A stretch of 64,000 bases of DNA, from positions 145,959,207-146,023,206 of the forward strand of contig NC_053037.3 in NCBI RefSeq assembly GCF_002575655.3, in the 5' to 3' direction. A program made the position numbers and the translations under genes. This document shows, one piece after another, positions 47,216-59,200 of the stretch. The notes beneath the pieces were generated by a model, which searched no databases, was not told the DNA's origin, and saw only the letters and a program-made list of their open reading frames with translations. How positions within the stretch are numbered: the first letter of the stretch is position 1; each line of letters opens with the position of its first letter. Source of the DNA: Aegilops tauschii subsp. strangulata (Eukaryota > Streptophyta > Magnoliopsida > Poales > Poaceae).

Positions 47216-50200
47216 GTACGCGCGTATCACAGTATTACAAGTTTACAGCTAACAGTTTATACAGTTTATATATGTACCCTTGGTAATCGAGGTGCGGTTA
47301 AACTCGGGGATGTTAATTGCGCGCGCATGCAGGGGGACATGAACGACCACGGGAGCTTGGTGGCGGCGATCAAGCAGCATGGGGAGGTTGTAATCTCCGC
47401 CGTCGGACACGGCAGGCCGGAGGAGCTGGACGGCCAGATCAAGATCGTCCAAGCGATAAAGGAGGCTGGAGATGTGAAGGTACATGCGCAGAAGCCTTCT
47501 TCAACTACATGCATTACGAAGATTGTAGCTTTTTCCTTCTTCTTGGAACTACGAGTATACGATAAGCGATTTTTGCTTTTTCCTTTAGAAAAGGGCTTTG
47601 GCGTGACATCGCATTTTCCGCTCATTTTTCTACGTGTTTGTTTATTTTAGATGGAGTAGTATATAGTCTGATTAGATGCAGAGGTCGGGCGTAATCTTCC
47701 TTTTAAAAAATAAATTAGTCTGATCTAGGAAGGGCTGGACAAATAGCTAATCGCGCTTCTTCTCCTCTTAGTTTTGGGTTTTTTTTTTCCTTGCCGGATT
47801 TGTAGTATGGTTTCAGCTCAAAACCAATATAACTACTTGTGCAGGAGCGGTCATGTTGTTGCTTAATCTGTTCTATTTACTTTTTGAGGGAATCTATTCT
47901 ATCTTTACTTCACTCAGTCGTCTAGATCATTTTTGTGTTTTTTTTGTGGGAGAGCATTTTTGTCTAGACGGGAGAAACCTAATCAACAACCAAAGAAAAA
48001 GATGGACCCTCTACAATGAAAATGTTACCTCAACTACCCTAAAAAAATATTACCTCGACTGAATGTTTTTTTTTTATAACTAGATAATTGTCTGTGCGTT
48101 GCAACGGAGGTATAAATATTCTACTCCCTCTGATTCATATTAATTGACATTACTTTAGTATAAACATAAGTAGGGATAAACATATACTCCCTCCGTCCCA
48201 TAATGTAAGACGTTAGTATCGTGTCAAAAATGTCTGAATATAGTACATTATGGGACGGAGGGAGTAGTACAATATGAAATGTCAAGAAACGTCTTACATT
48301 ATAGGACGGAGGGAGTAGTAGAGATTTTGTTTTTTTAGCTGTTGAATATAGTACATACTCCATATTTTACTCCATTTAATACTGGACAGTATTTCTGAAG
48401 TTGCCCATCTAAGAAGTTCAATTTTACTCCATTTAATACTGGACAGTATTTCTGAAGTTGCCCATCTAAGAAGTTCAATTTTACTCCATTTAATACTGGA
48501 CAATAATTCTGACCAGACAATTGCACCCATCAGACCAGGTCCATATGTGGTGTGTGACAAGGACGATATACATCGCAAAAGAAAATTGTCCATTTTAAAA
48601 TAAACATCCTTGAAAAATTCACACATGTGCATGTATAACTCTAAACCGAGTGATAGTTGTGTCAGAGCATGTGCGTTTGTAATGTAAGGCCTCTTTTTTT
48701 TGAGAGAGAGGGTGTAAGGCCTCCTTTGATTAAGAGGATTGAAATTTGAAGGACTAGAATCCTTATGAATGTTTTCTATCTTGTTTCTTTGATTTATTGG
48801 ATTGTACATCCTATAGGTAATTTTTCTAAAGATCCCTTTGTACTAAAGTCCATCTACTCAAACTTTTTTGACACAATCCTTCGATTTTTCTACGGTGCAA
48901 CAACAAAATCCTATTAGATTTTTTATTCTTGTGCTTTTAGAATTCTGTGAACCAAAGAGGCCCTAAATATTGTATAATATTATACTCCTCCCATCCCATA
49001 ATATAAGAACGTTTTTGACACTAGTAATTTCAAAAATGTTTTTATATTATGAAACGAAGGAAGTATGTGTTAATTGTCTCTTACCCTCATGATTTGGATT
49101 TTCTATCCTAGGGGGCCACGATCTACCGTCACATGTATAGTACCTATGGATCTAGTGCAAGTTGTCACACGTTGTATCAATATGCATGTTAATTTGTATC
49201 GCTCGTTCGTCATCAGCATCATATGTGGACAACACCCTTCGAGACATATTATTGTATTACTCCTATTTCTGTTACGAACTAAAAAAAACAACAACAAAAC
49301 AGTACATGGTATGCACCCAGACGCAAGCTTACCTGGCGGGACGTCTACGTGAAGCTTCCACAGCCAACCTGACAACCCTGCTCACCGTTAGCCTGGCTCA
49401 GGCCACCGAATTCCTAGGCCTGAGAGCATGGCATGGTTAATAATACAGTCAAATATAAGAAGTTGACATGTCATCTACAACCAACCTTTTAGCCGTCATC
49501 CATAATAATAAGTTTTAAATATATATTAGTTTATTAATAGTTGGCTTATCTTACATCCTCACAAAATACATTGGGTCTCGTGTTGCAGCTGACTACTGAC
49601 CAAGAGCCCGTTTTTCTTCTCTCTCATCTTCTCTTTCCTTCAACTAAGCACAGATATATTATTTTATTTCTTATAACTTGTTTATGTCATCCTATTGTAG
49701 TTGCTCTGACTCAAGCTAAACATAAAACAATATACTAATCCATGTCTATCCTATCCTTCTATTGGCCTGCCAACATATTTTATTGTACTGCATTTCTCAC
49801 GCAGTTCCTCGGGCTGAAGTCATGAACCAAATCCTCAGGCTGATGCCATGAACCAAACAAGCACGTTGCCAACATGACTGACATGCAAAAATTATTGAAG
49901 TCTCCGGCTCCTCTCAGGCAGGCATTTTTCTCATGCACGCTACCCAGGTCGTCAACCAAACAGCCTACATGCTTACACACTTGTCCCATTCCCATCTGTC
50001 CATGGTATCTTAGCTACCGCAGACAAAGTAAAACCACTACTCCCGCCGTGCCGGTGCATTAGGCACGTTACGAAAACTAAATAATATTAAAACACTTAGG
50101 CGCGGTGCATTATAGATAATTTACGCTATCTAAGCAATAATTCATTTTAGGATAATATAAATAATTATACCGTGAATTATTTACTTGCATGTTGAGGTAG

Positions 50201-53200
50201 TACTGGTTTTATTTTGTTGTGGTATCTAAGTAAAAATTCATTTTTAGGATAATATAAATAATTCATGGCATCTAAGCAATAATCCATTTTTAGGATAATA
50301 TAAATAATTATTTGTACCATGAATTAATACCATGTATTGTTTTTTTCTTTGTTTCGAAAATCATTGGTGGCAATTGACACCATTGCCTACATGGGAGCTC
50401 TGTCTCGTTGGGCATGCATCCATTGCTTAGATACCATGAATTATTTATATTATCCTGAAAATGAATTATGATGATGTACTATACTTGCATGTTGTGATAA
50501 ATAAGTTAATGGGGGTCATTCTCTTGGGTATATAGGATTAGCGTATTTTCTTTCTCCCTCCTCCTCCTTAAGAAAAGTGTGGGGACCCCGACTCATGAGT
50601 CGTGATCACCGAATGCACGTGTACAATGATCCCAGAGATCAATGCTCACTGAACACACAGAAGCTAAATAACAAGAGTCTTACATCCATACATACCGTCT
50701 TACACAAATTATGACCCTTATGGTCAAGTCTTACATAGATAAAGCCACAAGGGCTGAATACCAAATAAACTTAAGCAGCGGAAATCCTTCGTCGATAAGT
50801 AGAACCCATGCCATCTGCCTCAACCCTACAGGCATTCTGACTGGGAAGCGTCCTAGTTCGCATGTTCGTCTCCAAAGGATTCTTCTTCAAACTCCTGTTC
50901 TTCCATGCCTGGCCAATTAAATAACCAGTGGCAAGCCAATGAGTACTTTGAATGTACTCGCAAGCAACCCATGATTGGAACAAGGCACAATAATGCAATG
51001 GTATAGCACTAAGTAGGTAGTTTGCAGAAAGCTAGTTTTGAGTGCAATGACATGATCTATCAACCTGTAAAGTATGCATCATGAGAGTACAGTTATCCGT
51101 ATGAACAAGTTACAGATATCAACATAAACAGAGTTGGACACCAATCCAACTTGATCATTGTGTCAAGTCATCTGACTTAACCCAAGTAGTTCTTCCCACT
51201 TATCCAACACACACTGGTTTGAAAACAAGTGGACGTAGCCCAAGAGCGGTTACCCAACTGTCCTTGACCGTGGACACGGCTATTCGAATAGTTTTACACT
51301 CTGCAGAGGTTGCACACTTTACCCACAAGATCCGGGGAACTTCCGTGTCATCCACGACCCGCGGTACCTCAAGTACCCGAGGTAAGCACCCGATCACTAT
51401 CTTTCCCTAGACGACACTAACATAGAGTCCACTCGATTGGTAGTAACCCCCGTGCCCAACATTTCACATCTTAAAATTGTGGAGCCTCGCTCCCATATTC
51501 ATCACATGCCACTGGCACGGGGTACCAACGGTGTGTCCGGTGCCCCATAAAAATGTTCTTGGCCGCCCTACCTGGCAGGACCCCGTCCCGAGAGAGAGCA
51601 CCAACTCTCCCCCATCACTAGTAATGCGGGCTCCAAGCTAGTATCGGCCTAGGTAATCAATAATGCCCTTTCCCATACAAGGGTAGAGTGGTTGCGCATG
51701 TAAGGTTGGAATAACGGTCGCAACTTAAACCAATCCGTTTTTGAAAGCAACACACACACTTGCCTCGGTACACCACTTCGTCATCAAGCGGTTACCCATC
51801 TCATTATCTCCCTCGGGCATAAGTGGCACCCGATGGGGTTTTCGAAAAGTCTTTTGAAAATACTTTGTCTCCATCACCATGCATATTCCCATCCCTTTTT
51901 GCGTAGCAACTACTCTAGCATCCTATCTACTCCCACCGGCATAACCCTCATAGGAAGGTAGGGTCATGCATAATGCAAGTATCAACAAGGAAGTAACAGA
52001 GGCAACCCATCAAGGTGGTTACCACCTCATCATGATTCCGTTGCAACAACAATATGGTGCTATATGACATGCATAAAAAGGGTTTCATAGACATGGTCAA
52101 AGGGCTGCTTGCCTGGCTCAGCAAAGTATTCTTGGGTCTTCAAAGTCTTCTGGTCCAACTCCTTCGTTAGCAACGCAATCTATCGTCGCAAAATAATAAC
52201 GAGAAAAATAAGGCAATAGCAAAATAGAAAAATCAAAGTGCTCAGAAAAATGTCAACTCATTTTTGTAAAATACTAGGAGGAAAACTAAGAAGGGGAAAA
52301 CTCCTAGTTTTGGATTTGGAGTAGAATAATGGGAGAAATGGATTTTCGGAGGGGTTTAGATATATTCAAATTTGAATTTGAATATGAACAGTACATAAAA
52401 CTTGTTTGGACATGAGTGAAAGTTATACCATTAAATAGGTGGGTTTTTTAGAAAAATATGGGAGTTGGAATTATTGCATTTGGATGAATATTTAATCCTG
52501 TGGAATTTCTGGAAAAGTGACAGAAAAAGAAAAGGAAAAAGGCCACTGTGCAACTGGGCCTATTTGGCCACAGTGCAGCAGGCCCAGGGGGAATCCAGCC
52601 CGCGCGAGGCTGCCACGTCGAAGGCGTATTTGGGAAATACGCCTCCAGCCGACACAGCGAACCGGTGCGCGCGCGTGTGTGTTTTTAACCTGACGTGTGG
52701 GACCCATACGTCAGGACGTGAGGCTGACGGACGGGCCCCACGGCCGTCGTCGTCAACCTCGGGTCAGAGAGGGCGGCGAGCTCACCGGCGTCGCGGTGGT
52801 CGACGGCGAGGCGATCTGAGGGCACCGACGTGCTCAGGACGGAGTCGCCATTCGGGTGGAGGTGGAGTTGGTCGCCTGGGTGCAGGGGTTCGCCGGCGAC
52901 GAGGAAGCCGGCGGCAGAGCTTCGGGAGATGCTTGCCCCGGTCGATTTCGGCTGCAATAGAGAGGGGGAACAGAGGGGAAATGGTCAGGGAGGTGTTGAG
53001 GTTCCAGATCAAGAGATAGAAGAGGCGGAGAGAGCCTGTACCCCGAGATCGACGGCTACCCGAGGCGGCGGAGCTCGAGCTCGATCTCGAGCTCGGGTGC
53101 TCCTGGAGGAGAGTGGAGGGCACAGGGGGCCGATTTGGAGTAGGTAGGAGCGAGTGGTGGTGAGGGAGAGGCTCGGGGAGGCCTTTAAGTAGGCGAGCCA

Positions 53201-56200
53201 CGGCTCACCGTAGACCTGTGCGCCGGTGAGGTTGTTGCCGTTGTTGTGGGTCACGGGGGCGTGCATGGGCGTGTCTGGGGTGCTCGTGGGTTCGGTCTAG
53301 AGTGAGGGAAGGAAGAGAGAGGGGGCAGGGGGCCAGAGGCGCCGCGCGTGTGAGCACGCTTACTGGTGCGCTCGGGCGGTCGTCGCGCGTGCGAGCTGGG
53401 GCGAGAGGAGGGAGAAGGAGGAGGGGGCCGACCAGCTGCCGTGTTGCGGACGTCGAGGCGTCTCGTCGGGCGCGCTGGGGAGGCCCGAGGTGGCCGGAGG
53501 CGGTTGGAAGGGGGTGGCTACAGTGCCTGGCCGCACTGTAGCGCGCTCCAGAGCGCCCAAATGGCTTGGCATGCCATTTTCTAAGTAGTGTGGGCGCCCC
53601 CAAGCATGTCCAACAGATCTAGGAGGGAGTAAAGAAAGAGGGGAGTGGCCTTGGATGCTTTGGGTGGCCAGTGGGTGAAGAGAGAGGAAGGAGAAGAGTG
53701 GAAATGGGGCTGTCCAGAATAAAAAATTGGTGGTTTCATCCCCTTGATCAATGAGCATTGACTTGTGCTAAATGCCAGAGGTAGAGGAAGGTTAGGAGGA
53801 GGTGTGGTAAACGGGAGAACTCATTTGGATTAGTGGAAGAGGCCCAAACAGGGTTTTTAGCTAAAATGCAGAAGGTGTTTGATATGGTTTTGGGGTACTT
53901 GCACTGATTTCCTTATTGTGCCACTTGGCAGGGGTGTTTTTTATGACAAAATGACAGGGTATAAGGAAGATGAGCTCATTTGTAAGAGTTTGCTAATGTA
54001 ACTTTGGCAAACCCTAGAAAATCACTTCCCCTTGATGCACCACTTGGTGTAGTGGCCTCATTTGGTCATGTGAACATGCTCACAAAAGTTGGGGTCAAGG
54101 AGAGAAAGTTGGTAGTACAAAGTTGTTCAAATTTGATTCTGGTCAGAGAGGGTTTTGGGGCATTTTGGTGAACCAAAATGACCTTAATTAAGATGAGGCT
54201 TTGCAAGGTGATCACAATATGCATTTGTGACTTGCTGGATTTTCCTTGGATTTTTATGAAAATATTTCCTGTAGAAATATTTCAAATCCTTGAAATGGGC
54301 AGAAGTGGTTTTGGGAGGTTTTGTCCAATATTTTGAACATGACCATGTGTTGAAACTCTTATATATGGAAAATATATGTCCATTGAGTTTCCCTGATTTT
54401 TCTCAAATATTTTTTTTAATCTTTAAAATAATTTTAACCTATTAAAGACCATTTCTGGCCTTAAGAAAAAGCCTTTAAATAAAATAGGAAAGTAACTTTT
54501 AAAATTATATTTTTGTGGTTTCTGGGTATCCTATTTCTAATAGGAGTCAAATATATTTTTTAAAAGATTTTTCACACCCTTAATTAAGTACTTGTAGTTC
54601 AAGTCTCCATTGAGGGGTTTTTGGAAAACCCAATTTAGAAAATACTTTTTGGCCAAAATATTTTTGCAAGAAATTATTTTTATGTCCTACACACATGGAA
54701 TGATCATTGAGCAAGGTTTTGGATCAAGGAGAAGAAGTATAAGAGTTGGAGGATTTATTTGATTTTTAGAGCACTTGCAAACAGCAGACACAAATCAAAT
54801 CAAGCAAAGACCAAACACTCAAAAGTTTTTGTCAAACCACAATTTATCCTAATTTATTAGCTTAAGTGTTGTGGCATGAAAATCAGGGTGTGACAAAAAG
54901 TCTCCTTCCTTCTCCCGTTGGTGCCGCCGCGGATCCGCCTCACCTCCGATGGCCTTTGGGTGGTGGAGGTGCGGAGGATATCGGACCCCGCCGGCGGGAG
55001 GGACCCCGTCCTCGTTTTTGCTAGGTTCAACGTCTTGGTTTGGGTCGTGTGGCGGTGGCGATGTCCCTTGATAGGAATAATGTCTCCCACGTCCTATCCT
55101 CGTCCTAATGGTGCAAATAGCGTCGTTGGAGGATGTGTGGAGGCATGTCTCTGTCAGATCTCACAGGATTCAGCCGGTGCGGGTCTTCGGTGGATCTATT
55201 TGGATCCAATTGTTGCTCGTCTACGTTCGTGTGGGTACATGTTTGATCTTTCCAATCTAGAACTCTCTTCATCGATGATGGTTGTTGCTCTGATGCGTTG
55301 GTCCTTTGGGGCCTTAGCACGACAACTTTCTGAATGTCTGCTACAAGTCTACAACAAGGTTTGTTCGGTTCTGGTGAGGAAGGAGCGGTGTAGGCGGCGC
55401 GCCTTCGGCTCGGACCAGTGCTTATAGTCGTCCCTAGTTTGTCCATTGACCTCGATGTAATTTTTATTACCTCTAGTATTCTTTATACCGCCATGATTGA
55501 TGAATAGATTGGAACCTTCTCTCCCCCCAAAAAAGTATAGGATTAGCAACCTAAACTTTGCAGGGCCTATAAACCGCAAAGGAGGGAGTATGGCATTACT
55601 ACACACCTAAATGACGGTTATGTGTATCCCAAGCAATCAATCGTACAGTGGAATTAGAGGGGTGGCTATGCCCGAGGACTATAGGCATTTCCGCGTCTTC
55701 TTTTTCTTGACGGCATTTCCATTTGAATTTAACCTTTTGGGGGGGGGGGCTTCTGATCTATTCATCTACTATCAAGGTACTACGACAAACACCGGAAGTA
55801 AAAGGTACATCAAGGTCCGTAGACCACCTAGCGACGACTATAAGCACTGGAGCGAGCCAAAGGCGCACTGCCGTCATCACCCCTTTAACTATCTAATGTA
55901 ATATCAATTCTCCCCACCCAAAAACTTCAATTATGATCATTTATGTTATGAAAAAATAGTGAAGCTATATTTTATATGTTGAACTACAAAATCTTCTATT
56001 TTAATTTATGAATTGCATTTAAGTAAATTTCATTATCCTTCATGTATTATAACTTATAATAAAAGCTTTAATATATTTTTGGAAATTGAGTTTTCTAGAT
56101 TTTACAAACCAGATGAGATAGGTATAAATTAAATCCAAAAATCACGGTCTATAATAGAGAATATATTTTACTAAAGAAAAGGTATCATATTTGAATTTGA

Positions 56201-59200
56201 ATTAAGATTTTTAAATGTCATAAACTCAAATGGAATTAAACTTAGGAATTTCAAAATCAATGGAAAAAATAAATATGACATTTAATTTTGATTATACTTT
56301 TATGAATTTTTCAGAAAGTATTATAGAGTAAACATGAGATGGTTATGCTTTTGTCAATATTGTAGAACTGTTATAATTTCTTGTGACGTGATGCCTAGGT
56401 CACCTCTGATTTGGTCGCCACAGGGCGTGACATGCTTGACAATTTATCGAAATGAGAGTCTTGTGTTACAAGGGTAAATAAGGCATGGATTTCTTAAATT
56501 ATCTCTTGTGAAAACTTCCATTTAAATGATGAAAGAAAATGTCACCCAAATAAAATACATGCTTAGTAGTAAAAAATATGTTTTAAAAAATACATCTAAA
56601 CATACAATGACAAAAGAGTAAATGGGGGATGTTGTAATTGGAATTGTGCTTGAGGGGCATGCAAAATTTGTTTGCGAGATTATAACTTAATTAATTTAAA
56701 CCCGAACTACCCAGTTAGATGCGATCTAATATAACCAATGAAATTTCACCCCTCCTCCCCATCCATACGTGATTAGGGTTTTTATCGAGTCAACCCCCTT
56801 GCGACTTAATTAGTTGAAAACCAAACTAGTTGCCGCCAATCTGTCTCGCCCTCAGCGGCCCTACCGATCATGGAGGTGCGGTGGACCCTAGTCCCTCATC
56901 GACAGGAGGGTTCCCATGTTTTCTTTAGGTAATCTTAGTGTAATGATCCGGGCGGTGAGGTGGTGATGATGTCCTAGAGTTAGAATAATATCCTCCTGAC
57001 GTTTTCCGCTTCGGCGGAGGACGCGTGTAGGTGTGGTCCTGGCAGATATGTTTGGATCTAGTCCGCATAGTTCTCCGACAAATCTACTTAGATCAGGTTG
57101 ACCCTAGTCTCCGGCGGATTCGTCTGGATTCAAGAGATGTTTGTGGTTGTTTGTTGTCGGTGTGTTTGCAGGTATGGTCCTTTTGATCCATGTGTTTTCT
57201 TCGTCGATGATGATTGTTGTTTTGGTGTGTTGGTCCTTGAGGACCTTAGCATGACGGTTTTCCGGCTGCGAACCGGTGAGGGACGGACGATGACGGTAAC
57301 AGATCTTGGGCTTGCTCCAATGCTCGTAGTCCTTGCTAGGTGACCAATGAACCTAGTTTTATATATTTTACTTATGGAGATCTTTGTACTACTGTTACAT
57401 TTTGTTGATAGATTATTAAACAACTTTTCAAAACTAAGATCTTTTTTAGCAAGAGAATTGTCACTAGCTAAAACTTGCTAAAATTCATGAAGTTTTTTTA
57501 CTTGCAGTCTCACATCCTTTTTGATTGTAATGTGCGATGCAATGATGTCCGATGGTTTTCTGGGGGGGGGGGGGGGCGTGATTTTACTTCTTAGTCCATA
57601 GTCTTGGGTTTTTCTTAGCGAGACCTGGCTACTCATGTACTACTCCCTCCGTTCCTAAATATTTGTCTTTTTAGATATTTTAAATGGACTACCACATATG
57701 AATGTATATAAACATATTTTAGAGCGTAGATTCACTCATTTTGCTTTGTATGTAGTCACTTGTTGAAATCCCTAGAAAGATAAATATTTAGGAACGGAGG
57801 GAGTATTAAGCATGTATCTAACTAGCTTTGTAATAGGGTTTCGGCGTCACATTTTATTCGTTTGGCTGTGTGGCTTTATATATAAAGCAGGAAAAAAGCC
57901 TGCTTTGAGGATTTGGTTAATTTACTTCTTCGATGGAAGTCTGAACCGACAAAATACTGCAGCGTTTTGTGCCATCTGAATTCGGGTGTGACGTGGAGCA
58001 TCATGCCGAACGCACCCTGGAGCCGGCAAAGAGCATGATAGTGGAATCCAAGCTTCGAGTTCGGCGAGCCATCAGAGACGCAGGGATTCCTCACACCATC
58101 ATCTGCAGCTACTGGGCCATTGGCTTGCTGTTTTCTACACTCGGCAACTCCGGAGAAAATGGCCCTCTGTCGACAGGGGTGGACATCTTTGGTGATGAAA
58201 AATCACGAGGTAAGCATTTACTATTTCAACGTGTCATCTACTCCCTTCGTTTTTAAATATAATATTTTTATAGATTTCAATATAAACCATATACGGACAT
58301 ATGTAGATATATTTTAAAGACTCATTTTTGTTTCGTATGTAGTTTCTTATTTGTTGGAGTTGTGTCGAATATAGTGTACAAGGTAGGTTACAGTTGGACT
58401 TGTAGTTGTAATGTGTTTAGATAGGACATGGAGTCGTGTCCTAGTAGGACACTTGTATCCTAGGCCTCTCATATATAGTGGGGGTAGACACACGATGTAA
58501 CATATGCCAAAGCCTGTTCGGCAACGCTCCAACTCTCAATTTCCATTAACTCCGTAGTGGAGCTGAGCCGAACAAGAAAACTCCGTGGAGTTCAAATCGA
58601 GAAGCTGACTATTCTCCTAGTGCAAATTTGTAGGAGTTGGGGAAGCTGCCTTTTCCTGGCTCCGTGAAAACGAAGGAGCTGGAGTTGATCGTTATTACGA
58701 GGTGCTGCCACCGCCAAGTGACCTCTGCGTACCGGTTTGATTGATTTCTCCCCCGAACAGCCCATGTCTCCCTTTTGGTAGCCTCTCCATCATGGTTGAT
58801 GTACATTTTTTAAGGAGAAAAAGGGTACCGATGTAGCCTATCGAGCTGGGCTTTGCTCCCTTTCCTCTCAAACGGGCTTCAGCCCATCTAAATGGGTTGT
58901 CAGCCCATGTCAGCGACGAGAAGCAGGAGCTGCGCAGCCGAACGTATTTCCATCACCGTGAGAAGCTGGAAATCGAATCTAGGAGTAGAAGTTGAGGAGT
59001 TTGGGAAGCTAGGCCGTTGCCGAACAGGCCCATAATAGCACCGGAACGCAGGGGAAGCCGGCGGCATGTGCCGGCATCCAGGGCGACCGGGTGCGGTATT
59101 GTGACGGTGTCACGGGGAGGAGCGCCCGTAGTCATGCCCCGGGGATGTAGCCATATCAGTGAGACTCGTTAACAAATCTTGGTGCCGTGCTCGTGTGATT

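Noticed and set aside
47039..47650. A single 203-codon frame taken as the whole reductase gene
   Set aside because: Residues 60-98 and those after 147 do not fit the family, while splicing at GT-AG sites restores family-like sequence. The frame is exon 1 + intron 1 + exon 2 + start of intron 2.
48294..48809. 171-codon minus-strand frame with an internal repeated peptide
   Set aside because: The repetition is simply the 57 bp tandem repeat, whose period is a multiple of three, and the frame also crosses MITE sequence.
52465..53603. Frames of 132-184 codons on both strands
   Set aside because: They overlap each other on opposite strands in the GC-rich part of the solo LTR and have low-complexity products. 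No coding signal is visible.
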